A stretch of DNA of 64,000 nt from Apostichopus japonicus (Eukaryota > Echinodermata > Holothuroidea > Aspidochirotida > Stichopodidae). The stretch spans positions 3,223,001-3,287,000 of the forward strand of contig NC_092582.1 of assembly GCF_037975245.1 (NCBI RefSeq), in the 5' to 3' direction. Below, one piece after another: positions 23,251-35,619 of this stretch. Every line of letters begins with the position of its first letter. Position 1 is the first letter of the stretch. Under the pieces are notes generated by a model. The model had not been told where the DNA came from and searched no databases. It was given only the letters and a program-made list of their open reading frames with translations. A program made the position numbers and the translations under genes.

Positions 23251-24332
23251 TACAGTCTGAACAGATACCTCCAACCAGTGCTTGCATGACAAGCTTTCGC
23301 TAACAAACCCATCCTCATAGATGAGGTGTTTTGCGGTTTCACAGCCTGCAGTTTTAATAGAGAGTCTATTTATACTCATCGTGATGTTATGAACTAGAAG
23401 CTTAGTCCACAGGGAGTAGTCTGCTATATATATGTGCGTAAGCACAGCTAATGAAATAATTAGGGTGACCTGCTTTAAGTTTATAAGATTCCATTATGTC
23501 ATTCAACTACTATCCTCTCTATTATGTTCAGATGAAAATGTTGATGACCTTCTGTAAATGTGCATTTATAATGTTAGCAAGTTCTGTTTTCAACACATTT
23601 TTTTCTCCCTGGATACATCAGAGTTCCATCCAATGCAGAATGGCACAAAAGATGAGGCATTGCAAAAGATGCATTCAATACAACTGTGTAAAATTGGTTG
23701 CCATAGTAACCTTCCACTAACTTCCAAGGTGGCCGTAGCCGACAGATAAAAGGGACAGGACAAGAAAAGTCACGGAATATCTCAGGATTTTGTGGCGAAG
23801 AACTGAAAGCACTACAGTTTCAATTAAAATCTGCAGATCTTTGCACATCTTTGCACTGGTCTAGCAATTCACTCATGACATTTATATGACATTTTGTTAT
23901 ACAAACTATACTGGATAAATTATTCCCTGGAAAAGTGTCTCTCTGATTGGCTGCAAGTACTGACACTCAACAGTGCCAGGTCAACCAGGGAGTTGTTATG
24001 GAAACTCCCTGGGTCAACCCTGCCATGTTTTTTTTGCTCCATGGAGAGAGGGTATCGTTTTCAGTAATGAAACAAAAGAAGGGTCAGCTGAGGTGGTAGC
24101 ACTATTTTGCTTTTCTTTTCTTTTTTTCAGTGAAGTTGCAAAATTAGTGAGGTGGAAAACTGACTGAAGCACATGTTTAAACATGAAAGTGAAGGAAACA
24201 AAAGTAGAGATAAAAAGGTAGTTCTCACCCAACCCCCCTTCCCTCACCTCCCCTCACCTCCCCTCCAATCTTGCCCATCATGTATTATGAGTAATGAAAA
24301 CAGCAGTATTTTAATATTTATGTTTATCCCAC
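23251..24332. other. Intron, no supported exon
   Basis: A minus-strand stretch at 23262-23425 looks exon-like but is out of phase with both neighbouring exons and is listed under rejected items. C-rich repeats (ctcacctccc) lie near 24236-24265. Confidence 0.35.
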
Positions 24333-24457
24333 CTTATATGTTTCAAGACAGCTCCTTCCATAGACTTTAGTTGTTCACCATTATGTTCATACACAAGGAC
24401 TTCCCACGGAAGGATAAAATGAATGGAAAACGTTGATCTCAGTGGTGTTGCTGACAT
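24333..24457 (-). CDS. CatSper auxiliary-subunit-like gene, exon
   Basis: The acceptor is ccttttcag|ATGTCAGC and the donor ATAAG|GTGGGA. Forty-one codons encode MSATPLRSTFSIHFILPWEV and then LVYEHNGEQLKSMEGAVLKH. The leading Met is internal: the exon begins in phase 0 directly after the exon at 27433-27575. It ends in phase 2 and joins 20844-20986. Confidence 0.65.
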
Positions 24458-26249
24458 CTGAAAAGGAAAACACAGACACAACCTGTATTGAAATTATATT
24501 GTAATTGAAATTGGTATATGTTTGCAGCACAAAGTGAAGAGAAGGATGGAATTGACAGAGCTGCAGAAGGGAGAATAGAAGAGTACAGTCTTCTTCCTTC
24601 TTTCCTCCCCACAGTCTCTCTCTCTCTCCCCTTCCCTCCCCTGCCCCTTCCCCTCTCTGTACTTCCTTCCTCCATCCAGGAAAAGAAAACTGTAAAAGTT
24701 TGGCTATAATTGCCGGTCAATGTACAGGCTTTGAATGCTTCAAATCATTTATCATCAATTTGGAGATGTTCATCAAAACTTTAACCACAATATGGGTGGG
24801 GAGGGGAGGGGGGAGGAAGGAAGGGCAAATGAGATGATTTTTGGGCCCCTAGCCCAGAAAATCTAATTTATGGGCACGTAATGTGGATTCAAATTACATG
24901 TCCACATGAAGAAAAATCATAGCAAAAATTGATCTTATCATTAAATGGTCAGGCTTAATTATTAAAGGTCATCAGTGTTGGCCCCAAATGTTAGCATGCT
25001 CATGCAAAGCGACTTTTAAATCCAAGTTATGAAATGTTACCTATTCTCCTGGAATTCTGAATCTTTAAATTATTTCCAGACTTCAAGAAATATTAACTCA
25101 GACAATCCAGTGTCTCAATCAGAAGGAAAAATATACATGAGGGTGCATGGTCTTATTACAAGCAAGGTGGACCATTATTTGTCTTTCTAAGCATACTAGT
25201 GGGCAATAACGTTGGCCTTTACATAACAGCCAACTAACGCCTCTTTGGGCAGTTAGAAAGTCTAAATTTGTAAAATTCACATGGAACAATGAGATAGTTA
25301 ACATAATCACAAAATGAGTGGAAAGAGCAAAAAAAAGTTTGTAGGTTGTGCAATTGTAATGAACCAATGCAACCATGCAGCTGCCCTACAGAAATTATAT
25401 TTGAAATGTTATAGCTGTGAGACATACCGACACCCCAATAGGGGTTTCTACTTGGCATTAAAGCAATCTATTTGCTTGCTTCCTTTCTTTCTTTGTCTAA
25501 GTGATATGAAAGAGGGCAAAGTGTCCAGAAAGAAGAAATATATACAGGCTTTTGTCATATTTATGATATAAATTTATATTTATGTCACCATGAATCAAAT
25601 GTCTTGTGTATAAACATTATCTGACTCATAGATGACCCCTGACCAAACAAGACCTCTTATTTAATAAACAGAAACATTAGATCAAAGAACATTAATGTAA
25701 ATATAACAACACATTGTGCATGAACCCCCTCCCCCCCCCCCCTATAATCTAGACAGATCAGAATTGGATAAAGTTTCAGATCTAGGCTATATCAGTTCAG
25801 AGTTTAAATTCTCAGTGAATATGACCTTTGAAATGGCGAGATGAATTCAACCGGGGAGCCTGTGTAAAACGGCCCAGAGACTGTTTCAGATATATTCAAA
25901 TATTTGAACAGTCCAAAGAATTCAGCCATCACCATAAAGTGAGAAAAGAAGTGACTTCACAAGTAGCTTACAAGTTCCGGGTAATTTGAAAAGCACTCCA
26001 TGTCATGATACCACAACAGTCTCACTCATCTAGTCACCATGACTACCAAGGTACACTAATTCTCAGTTGGCTCATTCATAGCACGCAAGATCGACCATGG
26101 TTTCCCCAAGTGTAGACGGGTGCGTTCTACCAGCTGAATCAAATCAAGGGGCAACTCTGGGGTCTTGAAGCAAGAGGCGCATTCGGGGAGCACCTGGGAC
26201 TAAAACTTGCATCTTCCAGAACCAAGAGGAAGTCAGCATCCTCAGCACC
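24458..26249. other. Intron; low-complexity and a possible MITE piece
   Basis: A polypyrimidine run lies at 24590-24665 and a G-rich run at 24796-24825. Bases 24965-25100 begin ggtcatcagtgttggcccc and resemble the left end of the element at 39685. A C run sits at 25727-25742. Confidence 0.4.
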
Positions 26250-26735
26250 GACCTGAACCTGCAGGTGATCTCGGTATCTTGGATCATACACCCCAACCTG
26301 CAGGTGACCTCTGTATCTCGGATCATACACCCCAACCTGCAGGCGATCTCACCATCTCGGATCATCGACCTGAACCTGCAGGCAACCTCAGCATCTCGGT
26401 TCATCTACCTGAACCTGCAGGTGACCTCGGCATCTCTGATCATCGACCTGAACCTGCAGGTGACCTCAGCATCTCAGATCCTTAACCTGAATCTGCAGGG
26501 GACCTCGGCATCTTGGATCATTGACCTGAACCTGCAGGTGACCTCAGCATCTTGGATCCTTAACCTGAACCTGCAGGCAACCTCAGCATCTCGGATCATC
26601 GACCTGAACCTGCAGGCAACCATGGCATCTGTAGGTAATTTCACCATCTCGGATCATTGACCTGAACCAGCAGGCGACCTCAGCATCTCTGATCATTGAC
26701 CTGAACCTGCAGGCAACCTCAGCATCTCAGATCTA
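26250..26735 (+). repeat. 39-bp minisatellite, about 12 units
   Basis: The unit combines gacctgaacctgcaggtga, cctcagcatct and cggatcat. Since 39 is 13 codons, several frames stay open on both strands (plus-strand 13-residue unit SDHRPEPAGDLSI; another frame gives IIDLNLQATSAS). The site is inside the intron between two well-supported exons on the other strand, so I treat it as a minisatellite and not a coding repeat. Confidence 0.85.
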
Positions 26736-27432
26736 GTGGCACACTGATATAGCGGGTCAGTAAGTCGGTATTAAAGCCAATCTACCCTTGGTTCTCTCTG
26801 AAGTGTTGGGCTACACAGCTGCATCCCGCATCGTTTGAAACCTGTCTATAGCCTTCTCTTCATGAATTCAATATATGTAACTTTAACATTGATAATGAAT
26901 CACAAAATAGCTTTATTAACAAAAAATGAGGACAAAATCCATATTGTGTGTATTGCCGGCTTGACCACAATAGGCTCTTACGCAGACACCTGTTATTATT
27001 TACTCTGGTAAACGGCAACCCACTGAGAAGGATTACCTGAACATCTAGTCCTCTTGATGTACAGAATGATTCAATTGTATAATCTATTAAACGAATGATT
27101 GATGATACAAATTTATACTTATATTTGAATTATTTCAATGCGGAAACAAACAACAGGTGATGCGACAATCCATTAAATTTTTAAGATATTTGCGTGTATT
27201 TGGTATATTTATTTTATATTTTTTAAAGTAAGCAGACTGACATGAGTTGCTTTGACTACAGGTGCTGTACGTCGAATAACAGAGATACAGAGGTCCGCAA
27301 AGTTACTATCAATTGTAAATTTGTGGCAGGGAAAGGAAGTTTGGTACATATGGTTCAAAAATTGGAAATTGTTGACCAATTTCAATAATAAACACAATAA
27401 AGCTGAAAAAAAAGGGGGAAATAAGTATTTAC
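26736..27432. other. Intron, nothing recognised
   Basis: The sequence is AT-rich. Short opposite-strand frames at 27209-27437 overlap each other without a domain. Confidence 0.35.
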
Positions 27433-27575
27433 CTTGATTCTGCTCTTGATATCCAGAGGATTTGCTATCAGCTGATGCCTTGGTTTGAAAACTAATTGTA
27501 ACAAATTGCCCAAAGCATCGATTATTAAGTAAGATGATTTCTGAATTGAAAACAGGTGAATCACTCGTTTCTGAC
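27433..27575 (-). CDS. CatSper auxiliary-subunit-like gene, propeller-region exon
   Basis: Forty-seven codons after two split-codon bases lie between gcatctag|GTCAG and ATCAAG|GTAAAT. The peptide QKRVIHLFSIQKSSYLIIDA is followed by LGNLLQLVFKPRHQ. The strand-turn-strand pattern (SSYLIIDALGNLLQLV) is what a propeller blade looks like. It joins the exon at 28941-29085 in phase 1 and 24333-24457 in phase 0. Confidence 0.7.
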
Positions 27576-28940
27576 CTAGATGCAGGTGAAAAGAGGGTTA
27601 AATTACTTCAAGTAATGGGTTAAAAGCTCATGGTGTGTTTCTTGCAACTTCCCTCACCATCAACAATACATGTCTTAAAGGAATATTCTTTTGAAAAAAT
27701 TTGAGATACCTGCACAAACGGAAAAAGTGTACATCATTGCTTGGTGATCCTCTTGATACCTTGGGGTGGGGAGTAAAAGGGAGGGGAGAGGGAGGGAGGA
27801 TGGGGGGGTGTTGATAGTGAAAGTGGTGAAATTCTTATCCTCACTAACCCCTGAAGCTTATTTCCAACTGTCGCATGGAATATTCGGAGACCTAAAAAAC
27901 ATACACTGCATATAAATTGATAAAAGAAACTGAAGAATTTGTTTTGCTCGTATTGACATTATTCAACAGAATAATTTGAGAGTACATTAACCCGGTGCCA
28001 TCCTCAACCTGTATCTAGCAGTGTGTCCAAGGCAAGAAACATGTAGGGCAATTAGACAAATATGCTATACTCCCCTAGATTAAATCTCTCCAGCAGATTA
28101 GTACATGAATTCTGGCTTTTACCTAAACACACAGCATATCTGACACTCGAATGACCTACACCGCTGGTTTCACTCACTGTGTGTATATACCTATACGTAC
28201 AGTGTCGTACTCAAACTAATACAAGCTAAAACTATGTCATCCCTACTATGGATGCTACTTAATCATTAATGCTTGGAAATTAAACAAGCAGTAGGCCTTT
28301 CAAATGGAACTTTAAGGATGAGTTGATATGTCATAATCTAAGGGGGGGGGGGGTGAAAAATCTGAGTGCTTGTAATTTTCTATAACATATTTGGCTTTCA
28401 AGACATTCGGCTATATAATCTGCTTAATCTCTGGGGGAATGCTTCTTATAAAGGTTAAACTGATGATAACATTGGTACATCAGTGCAGGTCTAAATATTA
28501 ATGTAAGTCCATTGTTTTATAAATTCTAATGACACCAACCAAAACGCATTCTTTTTACCATCATTCATACACAACAGAGCATCATTTGTACTTGACAAAT
28601 TTTGAAATGCTTTATCAACAAATGATTTGAGATTATAAAAGTCTTCTCTTTCTTCTTCTTTTGAGTTTTTTGTGTTAGACCGGAGGTCGTGACCTAACAG
28701 TCCATGTGTTAGACTAAAAAATCCAGCCTGTTACATTAAAGGCCTAACATGTTTAAAGGGTGATTTTACAACGATTAAAATTGGTTATACATGTACCCTG
28801 GACGGATAGAAGGGTTTTTTTTAAGTCTACTACATATCAAAATAAACTTTGTGCTCAAATTCACCCTTTGAGCTGCTGAACATGCAAAGCCAGTCTGTAT
28901 TTATATATATGAAGGCCTACCGATGCAGTGCAACTCCTAC
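27576..28940. other. Intron; G-rich runs
   Basis: G-rich runs lie at 27763-27810 and 28340-28352. A donor-like cttttacct near 28120 has no matching open exon. No gene was seen. Confidence 0.4.
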
Positions 28941-29085
28941 CTGTGATGGTGTAGAGAATATTGCCCTGAGAGGTTAAGAAAACGAGCCAGTCTTCCTTAG
29001 ACGGGTGACATGACCGTACTATTTCATCAAACTCCAGGCGGAGCAGGCATTCAAAACTGGTTCCTCCATCACTGGTTATCATGAT
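28941..29085 (-). CDS. CatSper auxiliary-subunit-like gene, propeller-region exon
   Basis: The acceptor is tttgaaag|ATCATG and the donor ATCACAG|GTAGGA. Forty-eight codons encode IMITSDGGTSFECLLRLEFD, then EIVRSCHPSKEDWLVFLTSQ and GNILYTIT. The SDGGTSF turn followed by a blade ending LVFLTSQGNILY parallels the SDNGGxSF turn and following blade of CatSper delta/epsilon-type subunits as I remember them. Vps10-type propellers also use a DGG-SF turn, so that family is the main alternative. The start needs a phase-0 predecessor. Confidence 0.7.
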
Positions 29086-29149
29086 CTTTCAAAAGAGACG
29101 GTAAAAATTCATCATCGTTTCAAATATAACGAACCATCAAATCATCTAT

Positions 29150-29400
29150 GTAAAGGTCATCACTATTGGCCTAAAATTTAAGCATGCAAAAAAGTTGCGA
29201 AATATTTTCAAGAGTATTTTCCTGTTAGTTCAGCATCTTACAAGATATGTGTTATGTGAGACAATTAAATGTTTCATTGAGGAACAATACTGTGAGGGTG
29301 AAAGTTAAAATGCTTCTTGAAGTTTGGAGCATGATTGACCAATATTTGAGGGACTTTCTAGCATATTTGGGGCGAAAACCGATGCCCTTTATTAAGGGAA
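29150..29400. mobile_element. Possible degenerate MITE (ttggcccc family)
   Basis: The left end reads ggtcatcactattggcc and the right end gactttctagcatatttggg, as in the copies at 9139 and 39685. The ends are imperfect and no target duplication is clear. A polypurine run (gagagaaagggaatgaggg) follows to 29610. Confidence 0.4.
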
Positions 29401-30010
29401 GGGTAAGAGGAGATTTAGGAATAAGCCTGACGATGGAGAGGGAAGGCGAGAGAAAGGGAATGAGGGAAAGGATTAAAGAGGAGAGGGAAGTTTTTTGTGG
29501 AATGAGGAGAGAGGAGTAAGGATAATGAGTAAAGATATGGAAGAGGATTGGATGAAAGGTGAGGAGAGTTTGAAGATAGGGATGAGGAAGGAATGAGGAG
29601 AAAGAAAGGGAGACAGTTTAGGAATCTGTGTTTTTATTAATTTTTTTATCACTATTATTGTTTGCTACTGACTGCCATCTGAAGGTGCCACAACTTAAAA
29701 CTGGCTTAATCTTAATCAGTCTTAGTCACATGTACAAATGCACTGTCTGACTTTGAGAGGGATCTCATAGAGTTGGGCAGTACACAGCCGGATAACAAGG
29801 GATGTAGTTTGGGCAGCATCTCTTTGACTGCCTTTCATACCATCACCATATTCCATTTCTCATCAGATTTGACTCAGTTTACTCCAGCAATGTTTTCATG
29901 TTTTAATAAAGTCATTCTTTTCATCCAAGCAATAAGTTGTTGTTGTCCGCAACAGTTTTCTGACAATATTGGTTTTAGGCCGATTCTCATATATATGCAA
30001 ACTACTCGGA

Positions 30011-30260
30011 GTGGCGGAGTGTATAGCCTAGTGGTTAACGCCGGCATCTCCCACTCATGAGATCCCCGGTTCGATTCCCCGCCGACAGCAATGTGTGTCG
30101 TCTGGCAAGGGTGTTGTTCAATAACAACTTCCCGACATGGACGTTAAATGGATGTGTGCCGAGAGATTGGCTTCGGGCAGCTTGCAAGTCTACAAGCCTC
30201 CATGGCTTCTTTCGCGAGTTCCTGCTTGCGGGAAGATCACATATACATACATACATACTC
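30011..30260 (+). mobile_element. tRNA-derived SINE, family 1b
   Basis: The head is the best tRNA likeness in the window: A box tagcctagtggttaacgc, a 5-bp anticodon-type stem (atctc/gagat) and B box ggttcgattcc. The body shares ttcgcgagttcctgcttgcg and the catacatacatac tail with family 1 but differs in between, so it is a distinct subfamily. Confidence 0.75.
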
Positions 30261-30433
30261 TAGGATAGCTACATTTGTTCCAATCTGGACAAAAACAAAT
30301 TTTGTTGTTTATTTTGAAAAGGAACAAACAACAAACTAACAAAATAGTTTCTGTTCAACTACAAGAAAAATTAAGGCTCCAAGTGCTCCCTTTTGCTTTA
30401 AACACAGTTAATGATGAAAAAAGAGGCTAGATT

Positions 30434-30767
30434 CAGTGGCGGAGCGTCCATACAGTCAGATGCCCCCCCCCCCCCCGACGGACTCAAATGGACTGCTGGC
30501 GCCCTTTTCAGCTTTTTACCACTTTTTACTTATTAGCGATTATTGACTTTTTTATTGAGCTCTCACCTACCTATTGACATTTGTCACATTATCTGCAAAT
30601 TAGCAAGGCCCGGAAAGGGTCATTTCCGGCGATCTAGGGAGTATCTTTACCCAAACAATTTCTGTATGCTCCGCACAAACCTGGGTGGCGCTCCGCTTAG
30701 ATAGTGTCGAAAGCGCCCCTACAGACCATTCTCGCCCCCCTGACCAATACCCCTAGCTCCGCCACTG
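30434..30767 (+). mobile_element. hAT-type MITE, copy B
   Basis: The 334-bp element runs from cagtggcggagcg to ctccgccactg, with a perfect 8-bp target duplication gctagatt at 30426-30433 and 30768-30775. It lacks about 40 bp present in copies A and C. Confidence 0.92.
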
Positions 30768-30775
30768 GCTAGATT

Positions 30776-31618
30776 GTAGGACACACATTACCCACCAACT
30801 CTAACAGATAGAGTGATGATTTTGAGAATTGACATTGAGAAGAATTGAGAAAAAAAAATCATATTGAATTTCTGATAAATTATGTTCCAATATAAATTTT
30901 CTGTCACAGTGACTAGTATCTATCTTGAAACCAGATGACTGGGATCTTTTTTTGAAATCAAAACATAACCTTTGACCTTTTGGGTTAGTCTCCCTCCAGT
31001 TGGATATGTAGAATGTATATAACTTTGAGCTACCCAGAGCAGAGGTTGCCTCATTAACCTACATTTGTCAAGGTCTGTTTGATAGTTTCAAAGGACAAAT
31101 GTAATCATATACTAATAATGTACTAGATATGAAAACAGCAAGACTTGTCAAAATCCAACATACATCCACAAAAACATGGAACACCAGAAGAGATATGCAT
31201 CAGGAATATCTAAAAGATTTTAAAAAAATCAAAGAGAATTGAACTTTTTCTGACACTTTTACAAAGTAGTGAAATATTTGCCACCAACTGAGAAGATTGA
31301 TAGCTGGAATTTGAGTGGCAGAAAAGTACAGTTCAAATAGTGTTTGTTCAGTTTTGGGACAGAGGTATGGAAAGCAAGTATAAGCCAAATAATCATGTAC
31401 AATTAGGTTTACAACTTTCAGCCCCCATTTTTTGGAGAGGGATGTGGGGATGGAGGGTTGATACATCCCTCAGGATCCCTGACTACAAACATGACATGGG
31501 TAATAGATTTTCAAATAACAAAATTACATTATGTGATTAATTCAAGATTTATCAAGAAAGCAATCAAGGACAGTTACCCTGACTTTGCTTAAGTTTAAAT
31601 CGCCAGGAAAAGTGAAGC
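30776..31618. other. Unassigned stretch with a possible short exon
   Basis: On the minus strand, around 31255-31300, a good acceptor (caaattccag|CTATC) precedes a 41-base segment ending at CTACTTT|GTAAAAG. All three frames are open, so it cannot be assigned. It lies in the gap where an exon of the minus-strand gene is missing. Confidence 0.25.
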
Positions 31619-31975
31619 AAACTGATGATAGCAAATTGATGGTAGCAAATTGATGGTAACAAATTGATGGTAGCAAACTGACAGTAGCAAATTGATGGTA
31701 GCAAATTGATGGTAGCAAATTGATGGTAGCAAATTGATGGTAGCAAATTGATGTTAGCTAATTGATGTTAGCAAATTGATTGTAGCAAACTGGCGGAAGC
31801 AAATTGATGTTAGCTATTAGATGGTAGCAAATTGATGTTAGCAAATTGATGGTAGCAAATTGACGGTAGCAAACTGACGGTAGCAAATTGATGGTAGTAA
31901 ATTGATGGTAGCAAATTGATAGTGCAAACGATGGTAGCCAATTGATGGTAGATAAATTGATGATAGCAAAATTCA
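31619..31975 (+). repeat. 14-bp tandem repeat, about 25 units
   Basis: The unit agcaaattgatggt is repeated with scattered substitutions and small indels. The minus-strand frames across it (repeating NLLPSICYHQF) are repeat artefacts. Confidence 0.9.
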
Positions 31976-32329
31976 ATAATCCTGAATGGTCATGCTCTTG
32001 TAATATGTCACAAGCAACAATTGGGAACTCATATTGCTATAAAGTGCTTATATTGCCAAGAAGTGCTTAAAAGTGTGTTGGAACATTGGAAAATCGTTGT
32101 GACCAGTTTAGCATGTCTAGCAAAGTTTCTGTGTCACTTTATTGTTTAAAGTCTGTTGAAACTGTGATGGCAAAATCGTCCTGGAAGGCAGTTTATTTTA
32201 ATACAATGCGCAGCAGCCACTGATGCATTTGGGAGTTTGCCGAATGGCTAATATAATTTTAACACTTCAGGTTGGTTGGTCGTCTAATTTACAGTTTTAG
32301 CTCATTCTGGATCTATTTCTTCTCTTTTC

Positions 32330-32490
32330 TTTGACATTTGGATTACAACCATTCCAAACAGGAAAAATCCATGGATTTATCCTGGATGAAAAATCCACCT
32401 TTTCCCAGCCATGGATTGAACCCACAACCTTTTAGATGCTATAGGTTTCATTGAATCTTATGCTACCGCCTTTATCCAATCGGCCCGCAT
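32330..32490 (-). mobile_element. tRNA-derived SINE, family 2 (fragment)
   Basis: Read on the minus strand: gattggataaaggcggtagc, then a long variable region, then ggttgtgggttcaatcc, then aaaaggtggatttttcatcc. The same order is found at 54530-54836. The spacing between the boxes suggests a class II (Leu/Ser-type) tRNA ancestor. Confidence 0.65.
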
Positions 32491-35400
32491 TGCACTGGTA
32501 TTAGCTAAACAGACATCTGAAACAACGATTTCAGACCACATCTCCTTGGTTTCAAGTACAAACTGCTTTAACGGCCAAAAAAAATGGCTACTAATTATGG
32601 CCTTGTGACATTAAGAAAATACATGTGGGTGGTAGGACACCCACATTTTCTTATTGCTTATTTTCATAAAGATATTTATTGCCGAGAAAATGTGAATTAG
32701 TTGAACCTTTAACAGTAGTAGGCCCTTCCTGTATACATTCAGATAGTAGTATACATTCACAATAATAGGTCTATGTCAAGCTAGAGTACTAATGTGTAGG
32801 CCCAAGGACGTTAGGCTTAGTTACAATTTTCTTGCCCTAAAAGGAAACCAACTTTGCAAAGAAATTGCTGTATAGGATGAATGACTCATGACTGAGGACT
32901 TATTGCAAAACAAAAGTTCCTATTTATAGGTTCATCTTTCAAATACAGTTCCTTTTTATTTTCCTTTTGACAGTATTTTGAGAACATCAAAATAGGTGGT
33001 GGACACTGATGTTTGATATCTTTGTACTGGAGGTAACCAAACCACAATATCTTACCTCCTAAAACTTGATGTGTAGAAAGAGAATAGGCATGTCTCTTTT
33101 GCTTTATGAAAACAGAAATGTAATAAACTTGGAGGGGTTTTGGGGGGGAGGGGGAGTAGAAGGGCCACTAGCATTTTCTAAGTGTGCAGGCATGACTTAC
33201 TTTATAATAAAACATTTTTGTGACATTTTTTGGGGGGTGGGGCTCTGATAGATATTTGGGGGAATTGGCCCGTCAGCCCACTCTCCCTCCCCACCTGGGC
33301 TATGCCACTGATCTCAGTTCCTTTGTACCTTCAACAGAAATCACAAATCTTTAGTAACAATAATTTGCAACTGTTTTTGTAACATTTGTCAAGTCACGTT
33401 TGAGTCACGTTTTCAATGTCTCAATAAAGCTTAAAATATTTTCTATCCCATGGAAAGTTAATGATGCATTAAAAATTATTTTGTTTCATTTCTGCTTTCT
33501 TTATTTTCCTGCAAAGCCAGACACTTTAAAGCCAGACACTTTTGTTTATCACCACTTATGTTCCCAAATGGCTGACAGTTCTAGCAAAATAAAGTATGAT
33601 ATGCAGGACATAAGCTGATATTTAGTGATATTAAGGAATTTTCATGACAATATTGAAAGTAAGACTCTATGGAGCAAACAGATAGTTCTGTTTTCCGTTC
33701 TGATAATTTTATGAAGTCGAACATAAGCAATGCTGTACGAGGCATTTATTGTACCTGAATCTGGAAACGAAATGATATTCACTTAGTTTGGTAGTTTCAT
33801 CTCAGAAGTGGAGAATATGTTCATCCCTTGGATTCTAGTTGCCAATCTCCAATTCCCTATTGCATGCAACAACCCATCGTCACACATTTTGAGATACATA
33901 TGAACTGAATCTCAAGTTCAACTTGGTAGAGGGGGGGAAATAGAATCTTTCTTTCAGAAATTCAATTCAGTAAACAAGTAATTTATTGGTTACTGAACCC
34001 AAGTTTTTCAGATCAGGAATTACAATAGATACATTCCATGTTTACTAGTTTCAATCATCTCTGGCAGTTTCGGGAATAGCTAGAGGCCAAAGGGGAAGAA
34101 AAAAAGGCTTCAATTGACCTGATTTCTAGTCAGCTTGAAAGCTTCTGTGAGTATTTGATTACAACCATAAAATTGGATAATGGTGGATTGATGGATTTGA
34201 AAACATAAAACCAGATTTTATGAACTTTAAGGTCATTAGACTATGGGTGACTCTAGAATCTAATCTATCATTCACAAAAGTGCGATGGCGCCAGGTTTGT
34301 CACCTCTTGTCCGTGCAGGGGTACAATGTTGGATCATGGAAGCTTATCGTTAACACTGTAGTCAGACATGATGTTATTAACATGTACGAAATTGATAGTT
34401 ACAGTAAAGCTTATTTATATTGCAAGTGCACAAAAGAACTATCAATATCCAAAACAATATGGCCGTGCCCTAAAAGATATATCCAAGCCCTAAGAGATAT
34501 GTCCATGTCCTACAAGATCTGCAGAGTTTGTTGCCCAGGCAATTAGTATTATAAATAACACATGTATGTATTAAAGGCAGCTTACAAAATTACAAAATTT
34601 TTAACATTTTAAATTTTAACAAAAATAAACTTTGGTGTAAGCAACATGAAAGATGACCAGTCAAACTATTTCTTACATTGTTATGTAAATAAAAATAAAA
34701 TAAGACAGAAAATAAGTAATCAATCCAGACAGTTGCTTTAAATGAACTTCAAGTGACTCCTGTCTGGGTTAAGGTTTTATAATTTCTTTGTGAGACCATC
34801 GACCGTTACTGCCATGTACGGAAGTAATACAAAACACTCGACCTATTCCGGCACAACACTGGAATTAAAGCAGCTTTTTTTGGGTCAATTTTAAAACTTT
34901 TTCGATATTAATCAATTCTAAAATCACATTTCAAAGAAGATTACGGACTGACTGATAAGTCAATTATTAAATTTTATACATTTTTATATCATAAAAGTAG
35001 AAAATTTGGAAATATTTCAAATCTGCCCTTCAAATGTGATCAATGAAGAAACCATGACAAACGGAAGCACTTATGAAAAGTTCAGGATAGAATCACATTT
35101 ATCAATGACTTGCTCATAATCTTTTGTTTGTGGAAGGAAAAACAAATTTGTAGGAAGGTGTCTATAATTGGTTTGGAAGGTGTCTCATGTCGAAAAATAC
35201 TCAAAAGGCCGGGTAAAGGTACAGCTGAAATCAAAAAGGTCGCTTGACTTTGAAAAGAAAAATAAGAAATGTAAAAGAAACCTCCTTTTCCTGCTACAAC
35301 TTTCTTGACCGATTTAAAAGTTGACAGAATGGAAGCTGTATTCTACTTGTTCCTATGCAACTTGCATTACGTTTGTTATTAAAATGTACCAGACGCTCCA

Positions 35401-35619
35401 TTTAGTAATATGTTGATGGATTCAATGACACACAGAAGTGCCAATCTTTCACCTGTTACTTAAGATGGCCTCCTTATTCATCAGTGCTATCCATAAATAT
35501 AATAGCAATTATGAAGGGTGGTTGCTTTCTCTGTGGTGGGGGAGAGGGAGGATTCATATGGCCATGTCTTCCATAAAGTGACTCATTACGTTACAAAGAC
35601 GAGGATGAAAAAAAATTGT
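32491..35619. other. Non-coding stretch, no supported gene
   Basis: G-rich runs lie near 33134-33165 and 33229-33243. A good donor on the minus strand at 33053 (AGGAG|GTAAGA) follows only a 49-base segment after a weak acceptor. The plus-strand frame at 34220-34546 has no recognised domain. Confidence 0.35.

Noticed and set aside
23262-23425. Minus-strand exon candidate (ADYSLWTKLLVHNITMSINR, then LSIKTAGCETAKHLIYEDGF) with acceptor tatatatag and donor TTGGAG|GTATCT
   Set aside because: It starts in phase 1 and ends in phase 0, while the exons on either side (24333-24457 and 20844-20986) join each other directly in phase 2. It would break the frame. The acceptor has no pyrimidine tract. It could still be an alternative exon.
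30011-30085. tRNA gene candidate with good A and B boxes
   Set aside because: The acceptor and T stems pair poorly, the anticodon loop is one base too long, and the sequence continues into a SINE body with a catac tail.
31622-31975. CRISPR-like array of short repeats
   Set aside because: The 14-bp units are directly adjacent with no unique spacers, so it is a plain tandem repeat in a eukaryotic genome.
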